This document shows, one piece after another, positions 1 to 12,025 of a stretch of 64,000 nt of DNA. The notes under the pieces were generated by a model. That model was not told the origin of the DNA. It did no database searches and saw nothing but the letters and a program-made list of their open reading frames with translations. Origin of the DNA: Buddleja alternifolia (taxonomy: Eukaryota > Streptophyta > Magnoliopsida > Lamiales > Scrophulariaceae); the NCBI GenBank assembly GCA_019426215.1, contig CM033403.1:6346012-6410011 (forward strand), given 5' to 3'. The number at the start of each line of letters is the position of its first letter. Within the stretch, counting starts at the first letter, position 1. A program made the translations under genes and the position numbers.

Positions 1-3000
1 AAACCTTGAGCAACGAGACGAGCTTTATAGCGTTCAAGAGACTCATCAGAACGAAATTTTTGGCAAAAAATCCATTTGGACCCGACGAGGTTGACATTGG
101 GAGGACAAGGAACAAGATCCCATGTGTGATTAGAGTGAAGAGCATTGATTTCATCATTCATAGCAGAAGTCCAGAGGGGATTGTGAACAGCTTGAGCATA
201 AGAGCGGGGAATAGGAGAAATCGAAGGGGAAGATGAAGAGAGATTGAGAAGGCGGCGGGATTTAGTAACTCCAGCCTTAGATCGAGTGACCATAGGATGT
301 GTAGAGATTGGGGAAGAATGTCGGGGAGGGGAAACCGAAGTCGAGGGAGGAGGAGAGGGATAGGGCAGCGGAGATGGTGAAATGGGACGGGAGGAGAACC
401 CGGGCTGCGGACCGACAGTGGCGCGGGTCGGCGTGGTAGCGGCTAGATGGCGGAGCAAAGAAGGCGTGTCCTCAGCAGAGGTAGGATCCAGAAAATTATA
501 AGAAGTGGAATCGAGAGAGGAAGAATGAGAGGAGAATGGGAAAACGGACTCATCAAAAATGATATGGCGAGAAAGAATGATTTTATTCGTGTCGAGATCG
601 AGACAATGATAACCTTTGTGATTAGAAGGGAAACCTAAGAAAATGTAGGCAGACGAGCAAGGTGATAACTTATGAGGAGCTGTGGCAGAGAGATTGGGAT
701 AACACAGACAACCGAAAACGTGGAGATGATCATAGGAGGGAGAAATATTATATAAAACTTCGAATGGGGTGCGAAAAGAGAGAGTCGGGGTAAGAAGGAT
801 ATTAAGGAGGTGAGCATCCCTGTGAATAGCCTCTGCCCAAAAAGAAGGAAGAAGAGAAGCTTGAAAAAGAAGAGAACGCACGATATTGTTGACTTTTTGT
901 ATGGTACGTTCGGCTTTACCATTTTGTTGCGAAGTATGAGGACAAGAAAAACAAAATTGTACACCATTGATTGCAAAAAAAGATTGGAAAGAGTGATTGT
1001 CAAATTCACCACCATGGTCACACTGAAAAGATTTAATTTTTAAGTTAAATTGAGTGTGAACATAATTAAAAAAGTCGACAAATTTTTTAAAAGTATCTAA
1101 TTTATGACGTAAAGGGAAAATCCATAAGAAATGTGAAAAATGATCAAGAAAAATTAAATAATAACGAAAGCCACGCAAACTCGGAACAGGAGATGTCCAA
1201 ATATCATAATGAATAATATCAAATAAGTTTGTGCTAGAAGAAGTAGAACTAAAACATGGGAGGCGTTTATGATTTCCTAACTAACAAGCATGACATTGAG
1301 AACGAGAATATTCCTTATTACAAGAAATGAAGCTACGACTAGAAAGAAAATTGAAAATAGCAACTCCGGGATGACCGAGACGACGATGCCATGTGGAAGA
1401 AGATGGAGCTATAGAAGTGAGGAGAGCCGTGGAAGACGGATGGAAAGGATAGAGAGCGTCGTCGCTGTTTTGCTGAAGAAGAACCGAGCCAGAGCTAAGA
1501 TCTTTTATAGAAAAACCAAACGGGTCAAACTCGATTGAGCAATGATTATCACGAGTAAATTTACGAACAGAGATAAGATTTTTAATTAACGAAGGAGAAA
1601 TAAGAATATTATTGAGAGAAAGAGAACGAGAAGGAGTGGGAAGAGATGAGTGACCAATGGAAGTGACAGGGAGTGCAGCACCATTGCCAACAATAATTGA
1701 ATTTAAATTATTACAAGGTGCAATATTAAAAAAATTACCTTGATGAGAAGACATGTGAGAACTCGCACCGGTATCCAAATACCACTGTTCATCGGGTTGT
1801 TTGAGTGTCATTGTTTGATATAGAGCAGAGAGGTCGTTAGCAGCAAGAGCGGGCTGATGTGGCTGAGCTGGACTGGAGGAATAGGCTGCTGGAGCAGGAG
1901 CAGATGGACCGAAAGGAACTGGGGCACGGTTGGTGAAAGGCCCAAGAGGCGGGCCCAGAATACTTGGAGCGCTGGGGCTGCTGAATGTGGAACCATGCAG
2001 TGGGACGTTTGCTGAAGAAGGCCCAAAGGTGGACGGCTGGAACCAAGGAGATGTAGTGGGCTGAGTGGAGGCGGCCCAATGTGCTGAATTGTTAGAGAAG
2101 GGTGCATGTGGGCTGCTGGATGGAGTAAAGCATGCATGAATCGGACCAAGCAATTGAGGCCCATTAGGAGTATGCTGCAGGAGTTGGTAGGAGTATCCAG
2201 AAGTGGGGCCGACCGAATTTTGTGGACTCAGACGAGAGCCCATATGGTAGTTTCCCGAACGACCACCACGGTAATTATGACGACCACCACCTCGACCACG
2301 ATTATTACCATAATTTCGATTATTATTTCGGTTGGTGTTAGGATTCGGATTTTGTGAGAAAAGAGCAGTGGCGGAGTCGGGGAGTTGTGTATGAGTAGTG
2401 AAAAGTATTTCGCGAGTTTCATGAATAAGAAGTAAATTACGACATTCAGAGAAAGAGGGTAGAGGGGGTTTGGCGGTTATGACAGTGACGAGAGGGAGGT
2501 ATGACTCGGGGAGACCTTGCAAAATTTTAAGAATTAAGGCATCATCAGTTATGGGAGAGTCAAGATCGGCGAGGTTGTCGGCTAAAAATTTCATCTCCTG
2601 ACAATATTGAGAAATAGATAAGGTACCTTTACGAAGATTATGAAATCGCTCATTAAGTTGCATGGAGCGTGAGGGTTTATTATTACGAAAATTTGACTCA
2701 ATGGAAAACCAAATATCATGAGATGTAACATATTCAAGATCAAGATGTTTTAGCAATTTAATATCAACAGACGATAAAAACCAACGTTTAATAGTTGAGT
2801 CAAGAGAAAACCAAGTTTCATCAGTATCGAAAATTGGTTTTGAATGGCCAGTTATGTGATAAAAAACAGAGTAGCTACGACAGAGATCCATAAACATACC
2901 GCGCCATAATTTATAATTTGAATCGTTTTCTGTTAACTTAAAACCAAAAGAAGAATGAACATTGTCGGCGGCCAAAGCCGGGTGGAGTGGGGGCGGTTTG

Positions 3001-3059
3001 GGTTGATTTTGGGCATGAAGTTGGGTTTCGGTGGCAGAAGAGTCCTCGGTTTGAGACAT
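1..3059 (-). pseudogene. Copia-A gag-pol polyprotein, one premature stop, partial
   Basis: Copia polyprotein starting at Met 3059. The first ~230 residues are a copia gag domain (core NYKLWRGMFMDLC). An Asn/Arg/Gly-rich RGG stretch and a long Pro/Ser/Ala linker follow instead of a CCHC zinc knuckle, of which I see none. The aspartic protease motif is DTGASSHM, and the pre-integrase has WHRRLGHPG and CHAC. The frame is stopped by TAG at 1281-1283, where family members have Gln. Left of that it stays open in the same frame to the edge: integrase core with FLDHFSHF and CDHGGEF, the NGKAERT block, then the RT start near KWIF and YKARLVAQG. One C-to-T change explains the stop, so the copy was recently coding. 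Confidence 0.85.
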
Positions 3060-3256
3060 GGAGGAAGGAAAACCGAAATAATAAACGAAAAAGAACGGAA
3101 CTAATCACTTGAGAGGATAGTAATCGAAAAAATACCTTGAGAAATCACCGAGAAACTACAATAAGGAAGCGGCCGGCAATGGAGGCTATAGGAAGTGAGA
3201 GATATCGCGTTGAGGGGAGCAACGACTTAGAGGGGAAGATATAGAGAGAGACGATG

Positions 3257-3306
3257 AATAGTACTGTATCAGTGGAATAGTACTGTAGAGCCGGAATAGT
3301 ACTGTA
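3257..3306 (-). repeat. Three-copy AATAGTACTGTA repeat in the Copia-A leader
   Basis: AATAGTACTGTA occurs three times about 18-20 bp apart between the primer site and gag. Function is unknown; it could arise by slippage. Confidence 0.6.
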
Positions 3307-3360
3307 GCAGCGGCGGCTAGAAGAGAAAAGAAAAAAATAAAGGCCTAGGAGTTTAGGTTT

Positions 3361-3372
3361 AGGCTGATACCA
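3361..3372 (-). other. Copia-A primer binding site
   Basis: The minus strand reads TGGTATCAGCCT directly inside the LTR, matching the first nine bases of the plant initiator Met tRNA primer site TGGTATCAGAGCC used by most copia elements. Confidence 0.75.
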
Positions 3373-3563
3373 TGTTAATGTAAATTCCCCTTGAGGATTG
3401 CATTAATAATCAAAGATATATATAGAATTTACAATAGAAATATAATATAAAAGGTAACTAAAAAACTAACAATAAAGGTAAACCTAATCTAATAAGGAAA
3501 CTAATAATAGAGCAATAATAATAATAACTCTATCACTCACCTACTACTAATTGGTATTTAACA
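3373..3563 (-). repeat. Copia-A 5' LTR (191 bp)
   Basis: Short LTR bounded by perfect 6-bp inverted ends TGTTAA and TTAACA. The inner end abuts the primer site. A TATA-like stretch (minus-strand CTATATATATCT, 3414-3425) is the likely promoter for the minus-strand RNA. The partner LTR lies outside the window, so the outer boundary rests on the inverted ends alone. Confidence 0.75.
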
Positions 3564-4385
3564 ACACTACCAGTCTCAACCTACAATAAATATTTCATTA
3601 AATATATAGGTTTGCACAATCTAGAAATGTCAAATTTCCTACTTTTATTCTATGTCAAAATCAAGTGTTTGTAACTATTACAAGATAATGTTCATGCTTT
3701 TCACGTGCACAAATAATAAAATATTGTTGTTGTAATTACAATTAATAAGTTTTATTCTTTATAACGATACATTATCTTGAATAATTATAACACATTGAAA
3801 ACATAACAATGGGTTGATTTGTATTACTACTGAAACTGAATAAATCATCAGAAAAACTTTATTGTTAGATTTTATTGAGAAACAAGTAAAAGATGATTAG
3901 TTATGTGTTTGCTATCTATAGAATTGAAAAACTTCAATAATATAAAAGCAAAAAAGGGTCGTAACTTAACAATGAATCAAACAAACATTATCAGAGTGAA
4001 CATAAAGATCAAAGGTACATTATGAGGATATCCTTTTGAATTCTTTTTTCTCTTTTAATGGTTTTATCATATAATTCCATTTTCATATATATGTATATCT
4101 TTTTTAACGTATTTGGATAATTAAAAATGATAGTAAGGTAATTTCGTAGAATTAAAGTCATTGAGATATGCATATTATGTATGGGTGAGTGTAACTCATG
4201 TATAGTGCATGTATAAAGTTTAGAGTATCTTATATAGAAGACATATAATGAGTAAATAGATGATTGCACAATATTCTTTTTATGGGGGTACTTTTACATT
4301 AAAGATTACTTGTTTTATATTGACGTGAACAACATTTGTTTTCTCTTTAACAGATAAGAAAACCTAAAAGGACACCAGCACATAC
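3564..4385. other. AT-rich stretch, nothing recognised
   Basis: Between the Copia-A LTR and the first host exon. No coding, RNA or transposon signature is visible. If the host gene is real this is intron or 3' flank, and Copia-A has inserted in or beside it. Confidence 0.4.
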
Positions 4386-4535
4386 CTCATGCATCTCCAC
4401 GATATAGTTTTCATGACCACCTTGGCACTGGAGAAGTCGAAATGTCACCCACCAAGTTTTATCAATTTCATAGGCTATTAGATTGCGACTTTTCTTCTTA
4501 GTTGAACTGTCAACATTTGATGGTTCAGGAGTATC
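4386..4535 (-). CDS. Host gene fragment: phase-0 exon of 50 codons
   Basis: On the minus strand a 150-bp open segment starts after an acceptor (TGTAG at 4536-4540) and ends at a donor GAG|GTATG (4385). It encodes 50 residues with ordinary amino-acid composition, including KKKSRNLIAYEIDKTWW and ending ENYIVEMHE. Length divisible by three and phase-0 borders fit the exon at 7541-7630. Together they read as 80 uninterrupted residues. I do not recognise the family. It differs from its surroundings in base composition, which supports a real exon. Any exon further downstream would lie left of here and is not visible. It could also be a decayed gene copy. Confidence 0.55.
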
Positions 4536-7500
4536 CTACAACATAATGAAAAGAGCAATTTAGTTCTTCACAATTGAGTAGAAATGAAGAGGAGATAATG
4601 TTTGAGGTACTCAATTTCGCCAGTTGTACATAGTAAACAAGTTTAATTATAAAACTTTTGTAAGTTAATCAATTCTGACTAAGTAGCACTACATGGCATA
4701 TATATCGGTCTTTTGTGTTATGAAAGTATGAGTTGATCAAAGAGTTTATTGAAATTTTTAGGTTATATATTAACATAATGACTATGAATTGAAGAGTAGA
4801 AAAATAATAGTATAATTGAGTTTTAGTATTTTTAATTATTTTAATTTGTAAAGAGCATCAAACTTTCTTTTTGATATAAAGCTCTTGTGAAAAACTGATA
4901 ATTTGTCTTCATTATATCATATTTTATACAATATTTTTATTTTTAGAAAAAGTTAAGTTCATATGAAATTAAACTTTAAGAGCTTTCCAACAAAGAGATC
5001 AAGAGTATATAAAGTGCTTATGAAAGGTTATAGCTATATAAAACTTAAATTTATGCACAATTATGAATTTCTATGATTTAATTTAATCTTTCAAAAATCT
5101 CATATTCATGTTATCTATTGAGAAAAATAGATAAATTCACGACAAAAAAATCTAAATATTTGTACATTTTTTATAATAAAAAAGGTTCTAAATATATGTT
5201 TTGCAATTACCTTGGAGTTTAACAATATCTTAATTGATATAGGAAAATAATCAGATAATTCAATGTAAACAAATTATCAACGGCACGGGGAACAACTTAT
5301 TTGGAATACCACTAGAGCTTTATTGAAAAGAATTTTGAATTAAAAACTAAAACAGGATGGTTACAAGAAATCATGTTAAAAAATAAAATAATATGTTTTT
5401 TTTCCTTTATTTGTCATTAAGTTTCTTTATTTTTGTATCATATTTGTCACATGACTTGCATTGATATTATAAATTCACTGCTAATCAATGAATATTATAA
5501 TGCTGATAAGATTTCATATGAAAGAGCTACAAGTTTTTAATATTGACCTTTTGCATATTCCTAACTAGAAGGCACATATAGAGCACAAGAAATTTGAAAA
5601 GGATAATTGTAGGTGTTTTAGTGATAAAAAATATATAAAATAAATAACGCAAATCATTTAATATTATTGTGAACTTATATAATATTTTATTCTATTTAAT
5701 ATGTTGTGACGTTTTTCTTTTATTCTTAATCAAATCACAAAGAATGCCCATATAACTAAATAAATGGATCTGGTCAATATAACTGACAAAATAAAACTAA
5801 ACTTAGAAATCTACCCCTACATATAATTATGTCATTAATATATATAATTGCTAAAATTGTAGGGAGACTGCAAAAATAAAAATAAAAATGAACTCGACTT
5901 TTGTCCATAAATCTCCTCATTTACTTGTGAGTCAAATAATTTCGCTTTAAAATTTTTAGTGGAAAAGTCTATTTATTTACAAATATCTATGCTAATTGTT
6001 TAATGATTAAAAGAAATCAAAATGGATATGTACACCTTACTAATGTTAATAAAATTACAGGATCAATTAATTCCAATGAAAAAAAATGAAAAGAAAGCCA
6101 CGAGATAGATTTTATAGACCCCAATTAAACGATGATGACAAGGGTTCATGGATCATAAATACTAGAGTTTCATCAAGATCATATGTGAAATTCAGAATTC
6201 AAACTTTAAATCTAAAATAAATAAAATCAAAGTAAAAAGATGCAATTATTTGGAAATCAAGTTCAGATATTCAAACATTAGTAAATATAATAAGTCAGAA
6301 TGAAATTACAGTGTGGGCTATCTTTCATGTATTGAATTAGAATTAAATTTCACTTTCACTAGTCAATAAGAAGAAACGTAGCACAAACTTAATTCTTTCA
6401 GATTTTCTTATAGAAACAAGTTTAGGCAAAGAGACAATACAATTAATATTAACTACCAATTAAGTTGAAAATTCCAAACTGGATCAGACACTAAATTAAA
6501 TCACACAGGAAGATGAGAAAAAAGAGCTTGCTATATTCAACGTGTGTAGCTGTGACAAAAGAATGCTAGATACAAAGTTTTAGCTACGGCAAAAACCTCA
6601 CTTACCATGTTTTGTAACGATTACAAAGGGCATTTTGTAACTCATAACCTCATTGGAAATTGCATAGCAATTGATATTTCAATTTAACTCAAGTTTGAGT
6701 TGGAAAAACACGTTTCAAAAGTTATGATAATGCTGCATTCAAAGGAAATCTCATTTTCCAAAAAGTTAGATTTTTATGTATTGTAATTTGCTACACAATC
6801 TGCTACAAAATCAAGATGGATATTACTTTAATCTCTTTTCGCTGCAATAGATTTATATGTACTGAATTTTCTTTTGCAGAAACTCAATTTTCTTCGAAAC
6901 AGTTATCATGAAAGGAGATCATGAGCCGTATTTTCACTTAAAAAGAAGTCACCACCTTCTTATGTATGTTAAAAATTGTAGTAACGAGATTGGTAGAAAC
7001 ATACGATCTTAGTGAGCGAAAAGACTTAAAATTCAGGATGTGGAAGCCTTGTAGCAAAGGAACTAGTGTAAATCGACAAAATGTGCTACTTATATTTAGA
7101 AATGAATTTTCCAAATTAATTAATAATTTTTATGCACTATTCTTATTGATCGAGAACTAAATCAGTTACGAGAAGGAAAGTTTCTTTCATAAATGTAACT
7201 ATTATGTATCTATTTAAATTGAATAGTTTGAGAGTCGGAATATACTAAAAGGTACATGAAATAGGTCAAAAGACAACTAAGTACTAATCCGGAATCAATC
7301 ATTAAAGAACACACGACAAAGTTCAATGACTACTAAATCCTAATTAATAGCAAATGATTAATTAATGATTGAGTCGCGCGAAACATAAAAAGTGGCTAAA
7401 ACAAATTAATTATTTTCCGTTTCAACAAGATAATTAAATGTTTGATCGTGCATTTAAATTTCGCGCCACATCCCACAAAAACGAAAACCTAAGATAGAGC

Positions 7501-7540
7501 ATTCATAAAATGAAAAAAAAAAATTAAAATCGTATTATAC
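4536..7540 (-). other. Probable intron of the minus-strand host gene
   Basis: 3.0 kb of very AT-rich sequence between two matching phase-0 splice sites. I see no transposon ends in it. A strong donor-like ATG|GTAAGTGAGG on the minus strand near 6597-6608 has no convincing exon behind it. Confidence 0.35.
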
Positions 7541-7630
7541 CTCAGACAAAGGGCGCACTACTGCTACTGGAAACACATAAGAAACAGGCTCAGGTGAGAG
7601 CACCCCATCAGAAGGCATACTTGATGAGCT
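7541..7630 (-). CDS. Host gene fragment: phase-0 exon of 30 codons
   Basis: Minus-strand open segment of exactly 90 bp between an acceptor with a pyrimidine tract (CTTCTTTTGCAG, 7631-7642) and a donor GAG|GTATAATA (7540). It encodes a Ser-rich start (SSSSMPSDGV), then LSPEPVSYVFPVAVVRPLSE. It joins in phase 0 to 4386-4535 across an AT-rich gap of 3.0 kb. A candidate first exon with ATG CAT AAC GAG (8068-8079) and a GT donor lies upstream, but is too short to trust. Function is not recognised. Confidence 0.5.
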
Positions 7631-8335
7631 CTGCAAAAGAAGAGTTAACCAGAAATCATAAATATTCCAATATGAACACAAATATAAACATATATAAATT
7701 TCAAAAAGTGGAGTTTTAAGATTTTTTTTCTTTTTCTTTGTGCGTGTAAATTAATGACTGTGAGAATGTTTGTGTTTGAGGTTCTTCTGTATAATTGTCA
7801 TTATTCTCTTCTTTGATTTGATTTTCTTTGTCGTTGTTCTTTTTCCCCTCATCTGTTATATATTTTACAGGTTTTATTAATCTTTACACACTTTCATTGG
7901 GTAATCAATTTAAAGTATTATATTATAATATTTTTCATTTAACAATGTGTTAGAGCAACCCTAATTAACTATAAGACGCGGGAAAAAAATACAAACAGTG
8001 GATGATGGAAACAATACATAAAATGTTTATTTGAGAAGAATGAAAAGATAAAACAAATCAATCTGACCTCGTTATGCATGTTAATTTTCAAGGACGGATA
8101 CTATTTGAAATTGAGATTGATTGGGGTTATAGAGAAGATGTATGAAAAACAAATACAAATTTATTTACATGACATATTTATAAGAATGGCTTATCAGGTA
8201 TAATGAAACGCAATCTTACCACTTAACCCATTTTAGAGATTACAATCTATGGTTCTGATTACAATACTTAAGAATGTGATTTTGAAATTTTTTATTATTC
8301 TCTAGCATGGTAAGCTATTAATAAAGTTTGTTATC
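7631..8335. other. AT-rich stretch, nothing certain
   Basis: No coding or transposon signature apart from the weak start-exon candidate at 8068-8079 on the minus strand. Confidence 0.4.
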
Positions 8336-8344
8336 ATGTATAAT

Positions 8345-8788
8345 AGGGCGAATTGCATTTTTGGTCCAATATTTTTGGACTTTTTCAATTTTGGTCCTAT
8401 TCGTTATGAGATTCTCACGTAAATTCTCACATTTGGTCTCAACCAAATTTTTCATCCAAAATTTAACTGCCAACTTCATTAGTCAGCATTTTGACCGGTG
8501 TTTTTGGGAGAATTCGTGCGTGGATGCACTCACACACGAATTATTCAACATCACGATGTTTTTATATTCAAATCACATGCTACTCATGAACAAAATCTCC
8601 CAAAAAAGCCGGTCAAAATTATTGACTAACGTAGATGGTCGTTAAATTTTGAATTGAAAATTCAATTACGACCAAATGTGAGAAATATTAAAAGTTATGG
8701 GTCACAATATGAAAATCTCTTTTTCATGGTAGTGAATAGAACTAAAATTGAAAAAGTCTAAATATGTAGGACAAAAATGCGACTTTCC
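8345..8788. mobile_element. Fold-back MITE, MULE-type, copy 1 (444 bp)
   Basis: The two halves are imperfect reverse complements over about 200 bp. Both arms carry GCATTTTTG(G)TCC near the ends, CTTTTTCAATTTT(A/G)G inside, and TTTTGACCGG next to the centre. Flanks ATGTATAAT (8336-8344) and ATGTGTAAT (8789-8797) form a 9-bp target duplication with one mismatch, typical of Mutator-like elements. It has no transposase and is non-autonomous. Related copies lie at 10582-10995 and 11261-11719. Confidence 0.75.
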
Positions 8789-8950
8789 ATGTGTAATAAT
8801 AACTCTATGTATAAGATTGTATATTATTGTCGGATGCCTTAAAAACAGTTATGCTCATGGGTATATGATTTTAAAGAGTTTGAATGAATTAAGAAGTTTA
8901 GCCCTATAGCAATTTTAATTTGTCGGTCAAATTATACTATATAAATCTTT

Positions 8951-10395
8951 GGAAAATTACATAACAAACCCTTGTAAAATACAAAAAATGCATAAAATCC
9001 ACATGTGTTAAAAAATGGCCTTATATACTCCTATGTTATTATTTAGTTTGTACACTCTCCCTTTCTGTTAGTGCAGAGTAACGACGTTATTTTTTTTTGT
9101 ATTGTATGACCGTTATACCCCTAGTGTTAATAAACATTATCTTTATACTCATTTAATCTCAGCGGTTGGATCAAACAAATTATAATAAAATAATTAAAAC
9201 TATGAAAAAATCATAAAGACATCATAATAAATTATAAAATTTCTGAAAATAAAAAAAAATCTACAAAAATTCAGAAATAAAAAAATAAATTTGAAATTCA
9301 ACAGAATTCAGATAATAATTAAAAAAAATTATGAAAATCACAAAAAAAATATTTATAAAATTTCAAAAAATAAAAAAAATCACACAACAATGCAACAGAA
9401 AAAAAAATCTAAAAATCCAGAAAAAATTACATAAATTTCTGAAAATAGAAAAATCGATGAACATTTAGAAAAAAAAAATCAAATCCGAAAATTTAGAAAA
9501 ATATTCACAAAAATCTCTGAAAATTATAAATTTTATCAAAATAAAAAAAATATTCCAGAAATATACAGAAGAGCAAAAACAAATTTGAATCGCAAAGCAA
9601 CCCTTGATTTCCATGTAGAGGAAAAATATTACAGAAATAAAGAAATAAATTCTGTTAACCATTGAAATTTCATAAATTATCATCATACAATAAACAAACA
9701 ACTCTTGATTTTCATGTAGAGGAAAATAAACTATATATATATAAATATGCTGCTATGATACTACTGCCTTGTTTGGATCTACAATATTTCTTTCTTTTTC
9801 TTTATTTCCCTGGGGTTTAAACTTCTTTTGGTTACTTGGATATGAAAGTAGTTCTTGATCTGCTATGAGGGCGTCTCGATGGTGATGCCGCAACAGAGTG
9901 GATGATTAATTTTACAAACCGATAGTGAATTGTAGCTGTGGGTTGGGTTTGATTCGAGTTTGGGTGGTGGCGCGATGAGGATTGCTGGGACAGTGTTGGC
10001 AAGATTTTTACGGCGATGGTGAGGGTATGGGTGGGTGGTAGTACAATGGCGGTAAGGAGAGGGCAACGTGTTATGCTGTGTTCACGTGAAGAAGAAGAGG
10101 GAATGGGGGAAAAGGGAAAAGAAAAGGAAAATAAGAAAAAGAGAATAAAGAAAAGGAAAATAAAATAAAAGGCCCTTTAGTCAATTACTCAACCATTTTA
10201 ATATAAAAAAATGTTAAAAAAATACCTTCCTTCGCATAACCCGCGTGTGCATGCTAAACTATGTTAGTTTGTAACTAACGGGGGTTTCTGTGCAGGATTT
10301 TTAAAAACACAGGGGCACCAACGGCTATTTTTCTAACACCGGTGGGTTTTTTTGCAGATTTTGTATTTTATAGGGGTATAAAATGTAATTTTTCC
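8951..10395. mobile_element. Non-autonomous MULE with long imperfect TIRs (1445 bp)
   Basis: The left end GGAAAATTACAT and the complement of the right end GGAAAAATTACAT start inverted repeats of about 80 bp. Shared internal blocks include ATAAAATACAAAA and the CACATGTGTT/CACCGGTGTT pair. Perfect 9-bp TSDs TAAATCTTT lie at 8942-8950 and 10396-10404. The interior is A-rich simple sequence at 9230-9560 with a direct repeat of a CATGTAGAGGAAAA block (~9612 and ~9712). A more balanced-composition block at 9830-10100 could be captured host sequence. I see no transposase. Confidence 0.8.
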
Positions 10396-10581
10396 TAAAT
10401 CTTTTGGTCCTTTAAGTTGTCTCTGTGGAAATTTCACCTTGTTGTGACAAATCCAAGGGTAAAGCGTTCATCCATGACCGTGCTCAAAAAAGATATTTCA
10501 CCTTGGCACTTCCACGTATAATAATTTCGCCTTGCATCTTTCGATTTATGGCACATTGCATTCCTTTCATTTATAAAATGT

Positions 10582-10995
10582 CGGGGAAATTACATTTTCT
10601 ATCCCATAATCTTGCCCATTTTAATTTTAATCTCATTCTTAAGGGACTTTTCACATTTATTCATGTAACTTTCAAATTATCACGCTTGTAGTCCCAACTG
10701 AATTTTTGTCCAAAATTGAATGTTTTGGGGAGATTTTGTGTGCGTATGTCCCGTGATAAATAATAGAAATATCGTGATATTGAATATAATTCGTGCGTGA
10801 GTGCTTTCACACATAAAGTCACCTAAAAAAAGCTGGCCAATGTTAGTTGACCACTAAATTTTGGACGAAAATTTGATTCGGATTAAATGTAAGACATTTA
10901 AAAAGTTATAGGATTAAATGTGATAAATCCATAATAAATGAGACCAAAATTAAAATGGAAAAAAGGTTAAGCGACGAAAAAAATTAAACTTTCCC
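10582..10995. mobile_element. Fold-back MITE, MULE-type, copy 2 (414 bp)
   Basis: Imperfect palindrome with ends GGGAAATTACATTTT and complement GGGAAAGTTTAATTTT. Flanked by ATAAAATGT (10573-10581) and ATGAAATGT (10996-11004), a 9-bp TSD with one change. It lies in the first unit of the 680-bp duplication. Confidence 0.75.
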
Positions 10996-11260
10996 ATGAA
11001 ATGTCACATGATGGAAATGTGGGAAAAATCCATTTTTTTGTCCGGTATACATTTAGAATTTTCCGGCCAATTTGACCGGAAATAATCATGCGTGGCCGGT
11101 CACATGAGGGGCCAAATTGGGGATTTTTTTATTTGGAGAAAAAATTGTTGACTTTGCTTGCCATTTGGATATATTAAAAAGTTTTGCAACCAAGTAGATA
11201 TTGTGCATCCATTGCATCTTTCATTCCTGCCACATTGCATTCCTTTTATATATAAAATGT

Positions 11261-11719
11261 TAGGGAAATTATATTTTTCATCACATAATTTTGTCCCATT
11301 TTAATTTTGGCCTCATTTTTTACGGATTTCTCAAGTTTATTCCTATAACTTTAAACATATCACACATTTAGTCCCAACCGAATTTCTGTCCAAAATTGAA
11401 CAATCAACTCCTTTTAGTCAATAATTTGACAGGTTTTTTGGGGAGATTTTGTGCATCAATGTCCCCGGATAGAGAATAGAAATATTGTGATATTGAATAT
11501 TATTCGTGTGTGCGTGCATTTGCACATGATTTCTCCTAAAAAAAAGTTAGTCAAGAGGTTGACGAATGGAGTTGATCACTAAATTTTGGACAGAAAATTC
11601 GGTTTTGATTAAACATGAAACAAATTGAAAGTTATAAGACTAAATGTGAGAAATTCATTACGAATGAGACCAAAATTGAAATGTGGGAAAAATTATGTGA
11701 TGGAAAATGAAATTTTCCC
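11261..11719. mobile_element. Fold-back MITE, MULE-type, copy 3 (459 bp)
   Basis: Same family and same target site as copy 2, with a perfect 9-bp TSD ATAAAATGT at 11252-11260 and 11720-11728. The ends are GGGAAATT and the complement GGGAAAATT. It has no coding capacity. Confidence 0.8.
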
Positions 11720-11934
11720 ATAAAATGTCATATGATGGAAATGTGGGTAAATGCTTTTTTGTCCGGTATACATTTTAGGAATTTCCGATCAATTTGACCG
11801 AAAAAGCATGTGTGTGCTGGTCACATGAGGGGCCACATTGGGAATTTTTTGATTTGGAGGGAAAATGTCGACTTTGCATGCCACTTGAACAAAAATTTGA
11901 TGATTTAACATGCCATTTGGATATATTAAAAGGT

Positions 11935-12025
11935 TATGCACCCCTGGGGATTCGAACTTGGGTCCAAAACTTGGTACAAGACCCCAAACCACTACGCGAA
12001 CAAGCAACTTGATACATTTTTTCCA
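11935..12025 (-). repeat. tRNA-derived SINE-like head
   Basis: The minus strand shows an A-box-like CGCGTAGTGGTT (plus 11987-11998) followed about 40 nt later by a perfect B-box GTTCGAATCC (plus 11948-11957), the spacing of a tRNA internal promoter. It does not fold into a full cloverleaf by eye, so it is not called a tRNA gene. A second, plus-strand B-box-like GGTTCAAATCC lies at 12030-12040 within a CACCCA/TGGGTG stem. It is best explained as a tRNA-derived SINE fragment. Confidence 0.5.

Larger units (their letters stand above)
1..3563 (-). mobile_element. Copia-A: 5' half of a Ty1/copia LTR retrotransposon
   Basis: Minus-strand element cut by the left edge of the window. Reading leftwards it has the 5' LTR (3373-3563), a primer site, a 300-bp leader, and gag, protease, integrase and the first residues of RT. 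The order protease-integrase-RT identifies copia. The 3' half and 3' LTR lie outside the window, so neither LTR divergence nor the target duplication can be checked. The base right of the LTR begins ACACT, the expected place for one TSD copy. One in-frame TAG is the only coding break I see. Confidence 0.9.
10534..11935. repeat. Tandem segmental duplication, period about 680 bp
   Basis: Two diverged units start at GCATCTTTC at 10534 and 11214. Each contains a fold-back MITE and then the same 3' flank (TTTGTCCGGTATACATTT, a GACCGG/GACCGA block, TCACATGAGGGGCCA, GGATATATTAAAA). Both units keep the MITE in the same target site, so the insertion came first and the duplication later. Confidence 0.8.

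Noticed and set aside
6597..6700. Third exon behind the strong donor GTAAGTGAGG on the minus strand
   Set aside because: No acceptor in phase and stops in the preceding sequence.
9465..9701. 78-codon hydrophobic minus-strand ORF
   Set aside because: Phe/Ile-rich translation of A-rich simple sequence inside a MULE.
11935..12025. Functional tRNA gene
   Set aside because: Boxes are present but I cannot fold acceptor and anticodon stems, and there is no terminator run in the right place.
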